NCBI RefSeq assembly: GCF_030052815.1
Contig: NC_079510.1
Coordinates: 26,224,823-26,288,822, forward strand
DNA length: 64,000 nucleotides
Origin: Hevea brasiliensis
Taxonomy: Eukaryota > Streptophyta > Magnoliopsida > Malpighiales > Euphorbiaceae
Direction of reading: 5' to 3'
The translations under genes were made by a program, and so were the position numbers. Position 1 is the first letter of the stretch. Each line of letters begins with the position of its first letter. Shown piece after piece: positions 1 through 10,370 of this stretch. The notes beneath the pieces are model-generated. The model was given only the letters and a program-made list of their open reading frames with translations. It searched no databases and was not told the origin of the DNA.

Positions 1-414
1 CAAAACATTGACAAGAGTAAACTCCATGTGCTTGTCATAAGTGTCACTGGTTCGGCCTACTTATCATTTATAAGTGCCATCATGTTTGTTATATGGCATG
101 AGACTCACCATTCCATCTTATTTATATCTCATATAAATAACTTGGGAACAAACATGAATACAATCTTTCTGGATAAGTCATGTCCTTATTATGAAGTATC
201 CTCGATTGTGAACCTATTTATGATACTCCGTGCTAGAAATATTGTCACTCATATTCTTAACAACTTAAGAATAATATTTCTAACAAAATATCAATGGACC
301 TTTTCTATTACACATAAATATATTATGTAAACGAAAAAGTGGAAATGCCTTTTATTAATAAAAATATGTACAAGATACATACTAAATAATATGCTCTAAG
401 GCATACTACTAACA
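1..414 (-). mobile_element. Ty1/copia LTR, 5'-terminal part, cut by window edge
   Basis: Read on the minus strand this begins TGTTAGTAGTATGCC at 414 and matches the first ~410 bp of the plus-strand copia LTRs at 21650 and 36435. The outer edge of the inserted element is therefore at 414, with the rest to the left of the window. The next five bases (415-419, AAAAT) would be the target duplication; its partner lies outside. A full element or a solo LTR cannot be told apart. The open frame at 28-330 lies inside the LTR and is not a gene. Confidence 0.85.
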
Positions 415-905
415 AAAATAGCTTTTCTCAATGGATACATTGAAGAAAACATTTTCATGGAACAACCTAGGGGTTTTGAATCCCAAGATGGTTCCAAAGT
501 ATGCAAGCTAAAGCGATTCATTTATAGGTTGAAACAAGCTTCGAAGAGTTGGAACATCCGTTTTGATGAAGCCATTAAGTCATTTGGTTTTGTCAAAAAT
601 GAGGATGAGCCAAGTGTATATAAGAAGGTTAGTGATAGTGCTATCACTTTCCTTGTCTTATATGTGGATGATATTCTGTTAATGGGTAATGAAACATGTA
701 TGTTGACAACTATAAAGGTATGATTGTCAAATAAACTCTCCATGAAAGACTTAGGGGAGGCAATCTATATTCTTAGGATTCGCATCTATAGAGATAGAAC
801 GAAAAGAATAATTGGTTTATCCTAAAGTCTATACTCGGGAAAATGTGTTAAAGAGGTTTAACATGTTTGATTCCAAGAGAGGATTGTTACCAGTGAGACA
901 TGGTA
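415..905 (+). pseudogene. Ty1/copia pol fragment, reverse transcriptase
   Basis: Interior piece of a copia polyprotein with no start codon of its own. The frame is open from 415 and shows copia RT motifs in order: FLNGYIEE, IFMEQPRGF, FIYRLKQA, and the catalytic LYVDDILL near 658-681. TGA at 721 (expected Trp) and TAA at 823 (expected Gln) break the frame, and it shifts near 836-840. The left side is cut by an inverted LTR (ends 414) and the right by a gypsy solo LTR at 906. The coding sense resumes at 20982 in the RNase H domain, so both pieces belong to one element. In the family this domain copies element RNA into DNA in cytoplasmic particles. Not functional. Confidence 0.9.
901..905. repeat. 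Target-site duplication TGGTA (partner 20977-20981)
   Basis: TGGTA lies directly left of the TGTCAC terminus at 906 and directly right of the TTACA terminus ending at 20976. Removing everything between rejoins the copia pol frame, so it marks the gypsy insertion that later became a solo LTR. Confidence 0.92.
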
Positions 906-3900
906 TGTCACACTCTACCCCTCCGTAAGGCATAAAATGATCCCATAGTATACCTAATGAATTACCAACTTCATCTACTGATAACCCATTAAATACACTA
1001 CAAGGGATTTTAAACCTTTTCTTACCTTTTTTTACAGTGGTGAGCATTATTTATAGGTGTTAAAATTTTTTTTTTTTTTAACTGAAGTGAAACTAGATAA
1101 CACATTTGAAGTATTAGCAATTTCTGTAAAAATTTTAGCAGAGTGTCATCTGTATTTTGAATAAAACAGTTCTTCAAAAACCTGTAAAAAGAAGCACTTC
1201 CTATATTTTGTTCAATCCCCAAACTCCAATATTTAATCAATACAATATGTTTCTCAACATTTGCTAACTCAAATCCATAATAATTTTTTCAGTGTTTTCA
1301 AAAGCTGAGATAAAAGAAATATACCACAAATTTTACAAGCTAAAATAATTTACAATTTATTTTACAACTTCAATGTACAATTTTAATTTACAACTGCTCA
1401 AAACCAAGAATAATATATACATACAGTGAACATACATTACAGTACAAAATGCAAAATATGGTATACTCAATATACCCAATGAACTCTCAATGTAGCACTA
1501 GCAGCCTAGTTTGCTGCCCTATCAGTTTGTCTACCTACGGCAACATTGAAAAGCTATCGCTGAGCCAATGTTTCAGTGGTGCACAACATTAACAAAATGC
1601 AACTTTAAATCACAAATCATAAATCATATAAATAGTGGATACTTAAAACCATAATTAAATTCAAAGATAGTGAATGTCATAAAGAATTTAAACTCTATTT
1701 CACAATATCACAATAATTATCAACAAATCACACACACAGCTTAATCATATTCCAAAGTCCAATTCATCCCAAGAGCCGATGGCTAATGAGGAATAACACA
1801 ACTAGCTAGCAATAATATGAGTACTCATTCTATTTGTCCTCAACAGGTACACATCTCAACACTTCAGCCAGAGAGGGAATTTAAAGTTAATTCATCCCAC
1901 TAGACAAGCTAGCGAGGAATTCAATCAATATATATGATAGATGTGGTTTCAAACCATTTACAATATTTTCCAAGCAATAAGTATCCATCAAATATCATTA
2001 AGACAATTTTTTCACAATTTAAACAATAATAGACAATTTGTCATAATTCATTTCAATTGAAAATTCAAAAGAAGTAACTGCTGCGCACAAACCTCTGATA
2101 AAATGTCTCTTGGCTTTGACTCAGTATTTCCTTCCCCTTCCCTGAGTCTTTGCTAACTGAAACACATAATTTGAAGTGTTTCAGTACTCATTTAAACTGT
2201 CTCTAACAATAAGGCTTAATAATTAATTTATTGAATTCTATTATTTTCCTTAGTCAACCTAAAATGTTGACTCTCGATGCACTCTAAGTGGATTAGGTTT
2301 AATGTTACCAATATATCAAATTTTATAGCCCTTTAGTGTTGGTATATGTTACCAATTTCATTTCCAAGTATATTGCATTTTATTGCAATTTGTTGATTTC
2401 GGTATGCTAATTTGACCTAACCGGATGACCTAATTCCCTCAGTTTTCGGGTTTCGGTCCAAACTACAAACTTGTAGGTCTATGTCTTATTGCACGCGGGT
2501 CAAAATTTCAGGTCATTCTGAGTTGTGTAGACCAAGTTATGGTCAATTTACCAATGCTGGATAGAATGCACCAAAATGGTAACTTTAGGTCATTTTTAGG
2601 TCACTTTTGGTTCGGCTAGTTTTTGGACCTGAATTTGTGCAAGCTATTTGGATTAGTTCTGCCCATTTCTTTGATTTGGTTTCTTCATAATAATTGTAGA
2701 TATAAGTCTAAACTATTCATGGTAAAAATTTTAGGTCAATTGGACCTGTTTTGAGTGAGTTATGGCTAAAATACTAACTCCTGCCTAAATGGTAAATTTT
2801 CAGGCTTGTAAAGCACTAATCCGGATTTGGTCATTTTTCAAGTTACCTTCTAGGCAGAATTTTGGTAAGCTTCCTTCATGAAAGTTGGCACATTTTGTGC
2901 CTAGTTTCACCTCCAATTGGTCTCATACCAATTGGAGTCACACACTTAAGGTTCTAAGCCAAAACATAAACTGCCCTATTGCACATTGTTCATCCTTTAC
3001 CAATTACACATCTTATGCTTACCAAGTTCACTCTTCCATGCCAATTCTGGTTTGTAACATAACATTAACACATTTAGCAACACATTTTTTTGGTCATTTT
3101 GGCAGCTTGTAACCACTCTCAATATACACACTATAATACAGAATTTTTCCAAGTCCAATTATAACAATTAATCCACATGAACATACCTCATTTCCATGTA
3201 TAAACCCTAACAATTAAACACACACACATGCTGCAAGCATAAGTAACATAATTCAACATTATTTTATGAACTCAAACACTTCAATCTTCTTTATGAGGCT
3301 GCCACAAGTTTACACATACCCATCAACCTCCATTTGCAATTTTCAAGCTTACAAATCAAACCTTACTCATGGAATTCAACTACAATACAATCAAACATTT
3401 AAATCATCATTCAAACCACTATTTACATGCAAGAATAAACTGTTCATAGTGAAGTTCCATGGCTGGCAAAATTTACATTTCCACTAATTCATCAAACTTC
3501 AAAAAACTCTTCCACAAATTAACTACCCACAACATCCATTCAAAGTTTAATGAAACAAGAATAAAAAATACATACTTACCACTTTTGAAATTCTTCAAAA
3601 CCTTACCAAAACTTAACTTTCTTGCTGCCTATATGTTTCGCAAGATGTGTAAGCAAAGTTTAGTGAAGGAAAATGCAAGGGTCATGGCTTGAAGATGGAA
3701 GAATAGAGCTTGCATGCAATTCGGCCATGGAGGTTTCTTTCACCAAGGTTTCGGCTAGTTTTGCAAAGTGAGGAAGTTGAAGGCATATTCTGCCATAATG
3801 ATGCTTAATGGTCCACTTTAGTAGTGTTAGTGGAGCACTAATTGAATTAAAAGTATATTTTAATGTTAAACTTTCCAATTTTCCACATTTTCCTCCTATC

Positions 3901-4045
3901 TTTTGCTATTTACATTATGTACTACTATTTTAATTTTTCATGACATTTTTCAAGTGTAATATCATTTATTTTTAATGGACATTTAGGTCAAAAGACAACT
4001 CAGGGTATCAAATGACCACAATGCCCCTGTTCGGGTTGCATTCCC
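906..4045 (-). mobile_element. Gypsy solo LTR, part 1 (distal half)
   Basis: Minus-oriented LTR whose terminus TGTCACACTC starts at 906. It continues at 20550-20976 and ends in GTGTTACA, giving about 3.57 kb once the inner array is removed. No gag, pol or second LTR of this element is present between the TGGTA duplications, so it is a solo LTR left by LTR-LTR recombination. Its 5' end resembles the plus-strand LTR at 44830 more than the array LTRs. It carries the family modules: a TCCTCC-type repeat around 1770-1930 and many TGACC/GGTCA motifs. The small ORFs at 2885-3878 are not supported as genes. Confidence 0.88.
4041..4045. repeat. Target-site duplication TTCCC (partner 20545-20549)
   Basis: TTCCC stands immediately before TGTAACACCCC at 4046 and immediately after GTGTGACA ending at 20544. 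The whole three-LTR array sits inside this single pair. Confidence 0.93.
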
Positions 4046-7000
4046 TGTAACACCCCTAAGTTCTAGAGTGCTCGTCATTGCTCCAAAGGACTGTGTTATC
4101 CGGACAGCTAGGATGCCTAGAACCACACTTCAATGAGAGTGAGGAGACATAAAATAATGAAATAAAAGAAAAGAAAGTACAAGAAAAACAAAGGAAAAAT
4201 GATTGCAAAGAAATATGATCAAGTTAAACGAGCCGGGAAACCTAACGATGGGTGATCAGACTTGGAAGTCACGGCGTGGACCGTTGGATCGCCCTCGGAT
4301 CATGCGGGAACCTCGAAAACATTTTGGGACATAAATAGACCCTTGTTGAAGAATAAATATCATTAGAAATATCAAAGAAAAATTAAATAATTAGTACAAA
4401 GAAAAGTGAGAAATCGAAAAACAGACAAACCCGGTAATACCGAAAAATCAGGAATGCCACCCGAACAGGGGCATTATGGTCATTTGACATCCCGAAGTGT
4501 CTTTTGACCTAAATGTCCATTAAAAATAAATAGTATTACACTTAGAAAATAAAATGAAAAATTAAATTGGTGGTACCTAAAATAAATAGTGGAAATTATG
4601 GGTTAAATGTGGAATAAATGAATAATTACTTTATTATATGATTAAGTGACTAAGTGGACCACTAAGGGGATTAATTAAATACATAGTGGGACATGTGTAC
4701 ACTTAAAATGCAGCTGAATAAGTCATCTTCCTCATTTGCATTCAAATTGCCGAATTGAAGAGTGAAGGAAACTCCATAGCCATTTTTCATGCAAGCTTTC
4801 TTAAGTCTCCATTTTCAACTCCAACCTCTTAGTGTTCTTCATTAAACTTTGTCTACACATCACAAGGAAGATATTGATACTAATTTTGAGAAGTTTGATG
4901 AAGGTTTAGCAAGTTACAATTAAAGGTAAGTTTGCATTTTTGAGAATTTCTTTGTTAAAGTTTATGTTCATGTTATGGGTGTTAGTTTGGTGAAAGAAAA
5001 TTTTGAGTTTGAAGGGTTATTGTTGTTGCCATTTTGGACAGCCATGGGTCACGTTTTTGATGAGGTATTTGTGTATATAATTGATGAGAAATAATGTTAA
5101 TCATGGTGATTTAGTAACCTAGTGATTTAATGCATGTATATATGGTGAATGATGCACTTTGATGGGAATTGGCATATGGTACGGCAATGTGATGTTGATG
5201 AATGAATTGTGGCAGCTTGTGGACACTTGAATAATGGTGTATATTGAAGGGAGTGTGGGCAGCATATTGACCTAGAAGGATTGATGATATGTATGTCAAT
5301 TTACATTGTAAAGTGTATGTAAAGTTTGTAATGTTTAGGTGTGTTTGTAATGGTACTTAGAAATTGTAATTGTGAATGATATTTGGTGTGTTGAGGGTGA
5401 TTGGAATCTGCCCAAAATAATGCTAATGTTATGTAGAAAATGTTGTTGGTAATGTGCCAAAACAGTTTGGTAGGGTATGGAAGTAAACCTTGCAAAGGTA
5501 AGTGTGTGTTTGAAGTTGGGGTGTGTAATGCATATTAAGGGCAGTGTATATTTTGGCCTATAACCTTGAATGTGCAACCTCAATTAGTATAAGACCAATT
5601 TGAGGTGAAACTAGGCACAAAATTTGCCAACTTTCATTGAGAAACCATGCCAAAATTCTGCTTGCAAGGTGACCTAAAAATTTGACCAATTCGGATTAGG
5701 TGCAATTAGGACCTGAAAAATGACCAATTGGGCAGCAGTGAGTGTTTAGGCCATAACTCACTCAAACCAGGTCCAATTGACCTGAAATTTTGACCAAGAT
5801 TAGTTAAGACCCATACCTACAAGTCTTATGAAGACACCAAAGCCCAGAAATGACCATAAGCAAGTCAAACAACTTGCACAAGTTCGGGTCCAAAAACTGG
5901 CCGAACCAGAATTGACCAATTTGACCTAAAATTGACCTAAAATGGTACCACTTGACCAGCAATAGTGTAATGACCATAACTTGGTCTACTTAACTCGGAT
6001 TGACCTGAAATTTTGCACCGCGTGCAATAAGACCTAGATCTACAAGTTTGTAGTTTCGACCGAGACCGAAAATCGAGGAACTAGTTCGTCCGGTTAGGTC
6101 AAACCAGTGTTCGAAATCCCAGAAATTTGCATTAAAATGCACTAAGCGAGGAAATGACTTTGGTAAAACATACCAAACCTAAAACCCTATCGAGTGTGAC
6201 ATATTAACGACACTAAAACCTAATTTACCTAAAACGCATCGAGGGTCGGTATATTAGGTGATTAAGCGAATAATTGAGTTCAGTGCATTATTTACCAAAC
6301 CCCATCGATAGAGACAGTTTAATTTGGTACTGAAACACTTCAAATTGTGTTTCTCAGTTAACAAGGACTCAGCAAAAGGGAAAGAAATACTGAGTCAAGA
6401 CCAGAGACAAATCATCGAGGTTTGTGCACAACAATGCTTTCTTTTGAATTATTTTCAATGGAAATAAATATTGACTATTAGCATATCATTGTTTTAAATT
6501 ATGGAAATTTGTTTGGTGGACACTTATTGATTGAAAAAATTTTTGAATGGTTTGAAATATTTAAAAAATGATTGAATGGTATTTGATGGATACTTATTGA
6601 TTGAAAAGCAATGTAAATGGTTTTTGTGGAAATTGAAGTGAATTACGAATTGTGTTGCCATTTTGTGAATGAAATTATAACTTTGGAAATTTATTGGATT
6701 CTTACGGATCATTTGAATAAAATGTTTGGAATTGTTTTGACTCACAATTGGCATGACACTGATAATATGTTCCTCCTCCATTAATGGGGTGAGTGTGATT
6801 ATTCCTCCCTCTTTGACTTATTAGTCTGGGGTGAGTATGATTATGTTCCTCCCTCTTTGACTTCCCAGTCTGAGGTGAGTATGGATGAGTTCTCATTATA
6901 TAGCTAGCTTCCTCCCTCATTGATTTCGATTATTGGGGTGAGCATGTCTTGTCGTGGTGTACAACACGGCATATATGGAAAAATTGTGTCATGGCCTAAA

Positions 7001-7911
7001 TTGTGTTATAGATTGGCAACACTGTATTCTTCAGTTATTTGATCGAATTGTGTTATTATGTATTGTGAGATTGTGAAATTGATTTAAACTCTTATTGACA
7101 TATACTGTCTATTGAATTCAACCATGATCTGACTTATTGAAAATTATTGTGATATTAACAAATGGAGTTTAAATTCTTGTTGACATTTATTGTCTTGAAT
7201 TTAACTATGGTTTTAAGTATCCACTATTGATATGATTTATGAATTGTGATTTAAAATTTGTATTTGGTAAATGTTGTGCACCACTGAGACATTGTCTCAA
7301 GATAGCTTTTATTGCCGCCGCAGTAGAGAGAGACAGACAGGCAGTTAGGTCGCTAGTATCGCCAATGAGAGATTTTTGGGTATAGTGAGTATACCACATG
7401 TGGCATTTTGTAATCAGAATGTATATTCACCGTATGTATATTTTGTTCTTGGTTTTGAGCAATTGTAAATTTAAGTTGTACAAGAAAGTTGTAAAATAAT
7501 TATGAGTTATTTGGCTTGTAAAATTGTGTTATATCTTTGTATCTTAGTCTTTGAAAATCACGTGGATTTGACTTGAGAAATGTGTTGTGTTGATAAAAAT
7601 GTTGGAGTTGAGATTTGAAAATATATTAAAGTGCTTTTTACTGGTTTTCTGTAGAACTGTTTTGTCCAAAATTCAAATGGCACCTTGCCAAAATTTTTAC
7701 AGATATTCCAAATAAATCAAATGAGTTAGTTGTTTCACTTGATTCACCAAAGTCTTTCACACTGTAAATAGTGCTCACCATTGTAAAAGAAGTAAGAAAA
7801 GTTTTAAAATCCCTTATAGTGTATTTAATGGATTATCAGTAGACGGAGTTGGTAATTCATTAGGTATACTACGGGATAATGTTATGCCTTACAGAGGGGT
7901 AGGGTGAGACA
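4046..7911 (+). repeat. Gypsy LTR A (array 1)
   Basis: 3866 bp, TGTAACACCCC to GGTGAGACA (the other copies end GTGTGACA). It contains a donor-like AAAG/GTAAGT at 4922-4931, eight same-strand TTGACC hexamers (from 5682, spanning ~325 bp), a four-unit TCCTCC/GGTGAG module (6770-6947) and a CAG-containing acceptor-like site near 7313-7323. Confidence 0.93.
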
Positions 7912-7919
7912 TGTTTTAG

Positions 7920-7931
7920 AGGTATCAGAGC
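7920..7931 (+). other. Primer-binding site (tRNA-iMet type), unit A
   Basis: AGGTATCAGAGC, 8 bp after the LTR end. This matches the plant gypsy/copia primer site TGGTATCAGAGC, complementary to the 3' end of initiator tRNA-Met, except for its first base. Confidence 0.85.
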
Positions 7932-8099
7932 AAAGTTTTTAAATTCTGCTTTCACTGTCATTTGAATATTCTTTCTTCACAAGATAACCGCTCAATATCA
8001 TTGTTTGATACATACAAGACATTACATTATAAATATGCACTAACGGGAGGAAATCTCCTTGTGTTATTGGTTTAGAGATCTAAAATCCTCGCATTGACT

Positions 8100-9400
8100 A
8101 TGGAAGAGGGTGATCGTTCATCGATCAATCTATTGAGGCCGAGGTGCAAGGGATGCCCCATGCCTACATAATGTCGATGGTTCAAGAGCACCACCGCAGC
8201 ATCTGCAGCTTCGCTCGCTCAGATGGCTGCAATGTTCCAACAAATGGATGGTAATGTGCCTACTCAAGTCCCAATACAGACACCGGTGGTACAACCACAG
8301 TCTTCTGCTAGACAATATGACAAATTGATGAAGTAAGGGGCTACAGAGTTCAAGGGGACAGTAGATCCTCTAGAGGCAGAACAATGGTTAGAGAGGATGG
8401 ATAGGGTATTCAAGAAACTGCATTGCACAGAGGAGCTTAGATTTGAGTACTCAGTATCTTTGCTACAGGGGGATGCTTATGACTGGTGGAAAACCATCCC
8501 CCACAGTCTGATAGAACCTGCAGTGCTAACATGGAATGACTTCCTTAGGGAATTCAGGCAAAAATATGTCCCTGATGCTTATGTAGACCAGAAGCTGCAA
8601 GAATTCCTAAGTCTGAAATAGGGGGGCAGATCAGTGGCTGAGTATGAAAGGGAATTCTCCCGCCTAAGCCATTATGCAGTAAGTCTACTTTCTACCAGCA
8701 GGGAGAGATGTAAGAGGTTTGAAACCGGCTTGAAGCCTAGTATCAGATTACAAGTGGTCGGATTCAAACATAACAACTTCTTTGAACTTATTTCTCAAGC
8801 ACTAGAATTAGAAAGAATTGAATCAAGCGCTCTTGAGAAAGAAATCGAGAAGACAGAAAAGAGGGAAAGTCACAGATGAGTTCTAGTGGTCCTACTGGAA
8901 AGAGGAAAAACTTTAGGGGATACGACAGAGATAGTAAGAAGTCCGATAGAGATAGATCTTTTGGACAGAAACCACCTCGATCCGATCAGCCAACTCAACA
9001 GAAACCCAGAAATGCGCTGTCAGATCGACTTTGTGAAACTTGTGGTAAACCACATAGTGGGGTATGTTATAGAGCCGTAGGAGCATGCTTTAATTGTGGA
9101 GAGACTGGTCATTTTGCTAAGGATTGTGTAAATCCAGGTCGTTCTGGATCATTTACTACACCAAAGGTATCAAACAAATATTCTAACCCAAAGAGTTCAC
9201 CATCGCTTAGTAGAGGCAAAGGTAGAGGTAGGGTAGTACACCTAGAAGTCGACATCGTGAATCACCAAAACAGGTGATGCTTCAACGAGAGTATACGCTA
9301 TACGACAGAAAAGAGACTGAGACTTTTGACATCATTGCTGGTACTTTCTCAATTAGCAACTGAGATATATATATGTATTGTTTGACCTGGAATTTTCATA
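8100..9400 (+). pseudogene. gag: Gypsy gag (capsid and nucleocapsid), unit A, broken
   Basis: Start ATG at 8100 (MEEGDRS), as in the relatives at 30848 and 48670. Capsid (Retrotrans_gag) motifs lie in 8397-8880: WWKTIPHSL, FLREFRQKYVPDAYVD, EYEREFSRLSHYA. A frame change follows, then a basic linker and two zinc-binding clusters: CETCGKPHSGVC and the CCHC knuckle CFNCGETGHFAKDC (9086-9127). TAA at about 8334 and TAG at about 8619 interrupt the frame and are shared with unit B. Homology fades near 9390 at the start of the protease region (YVLFD-like), so pol has been lost. In the family Gag forms the particle that packages element RNA. Confidence 0.88.
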
Positions 9401-10356
9401 TTTTTACATTAGTGTTAGAACTATATGTTCTGTTGTTATTCGTTTACAGAGGAATAAATTTTGACGCATTAGTGATTAGTCCTTAAGATAAGGATTGTGA
9501 TAATAAGTGAAATTAGTTTTGAAAGAGTTTATCGGCGAAAAGTATTTTCTAACACACCATAAATTATAAAGCTAATTAGTGAGCCTACTTAATGTAAGGC
9601 AAGAGGACGTAAAAGTAAGATGCAGTAATGGAATTGCTCTTGATAAGGGCAAGGAGGTTACTGTTAGAAATTGCTAATGGATATTGTAATCAGAATAAGA
9701 TTCGAATATCAGTGAATTCAAAAGGAATAAAAGATAACAAAGTTTGATCTATTGGGATGTATCGTAGTAACTATGCAATGTTCTTGATGTTTATACCGTA
9801 AGTCGCAGACAAATGACTAACTTGAGATTATTGTGTAGAGCTACGTACTAACCGATAGTACACCTAGATGAGAATAGTTGCCAACAAGATCTGCTTTGGC
9901 ATAGTTATGCCAGACGAATTTAATTGTTAGAAATAAGTTTGAAAATCCTACTTAGGATCTAAAACTCAAAAGTTAAAATATCGAAAGGTTATAGTTCAAG
10001 ACAAAAGGAAGTAAGTTATAGAACATTGATGATAAAAAGAGTTATGGAAGTAGAGACTTGAACAGTTGATTCATATGTAACAAAGAAATATTCGAATGTG
10101 AGGAAGACTATGGACTAGAATGGTCAGAGGACCAATGCCTGATGAATGATTCTAATATGACCTCAAGGGTCATTCAAGAAGGAACGTGAGCTGAAATATT
10201 AGACAACATAATAGTAAGAGGAGATTGGTGTTATCCAAACAAAGTAAACATTGTATTAGATTGTTAAAAGTCTTACGATCATATAGAAAGGAGAAAATAA
10301 ACGTATGACTATTGTAAGATGATTACTGGGTAAAATTTCGTGGACGAAATTTATTT
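9401..10356 (+). other. Non-coding internal tail of gag-only element, unit A
   Basis: About 950 bp between the protease stub and the polypurine tract. It is AT-rich with no supportable frame and no recognisable pol motif on either strand. It is repeated almost unchanged at about 15700-16654. It could be decayed pol, a deletion-junction filler or captured DNA. Confidence 0.6.
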
Positions 10357-10370
10357 AAGGGGGGGAGAAT
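10357..10370 (+). other. Polypurine tract, unit A
   Basis: AAGGGGGGGAGAAT directly before LTR B, the priming site for plus-strand DNA synthesis. Confidence 0.88.

Noticed and set aside
457..723. Independent small gene of 88 codons
   Set aside because: Interior slice of copia RT; the frame extends upstream to 415 and homology continues past the stop.
5111..5583. Minus-strand ORFs repeated at 11435-11907 and 17735-18207
   Set aside because: They occur in each array LTR simply because the LTRs are near-identical; they lie antisense in an LTR, have no recognised domain and are low-complexity in composition.
6770..6947. Regularly spaced repeats considered as a CRISPR-like array
   Set aside because: Units are degenerate, adjoin without unique spacers, and sit in a plant LTR; they are an LTR module.
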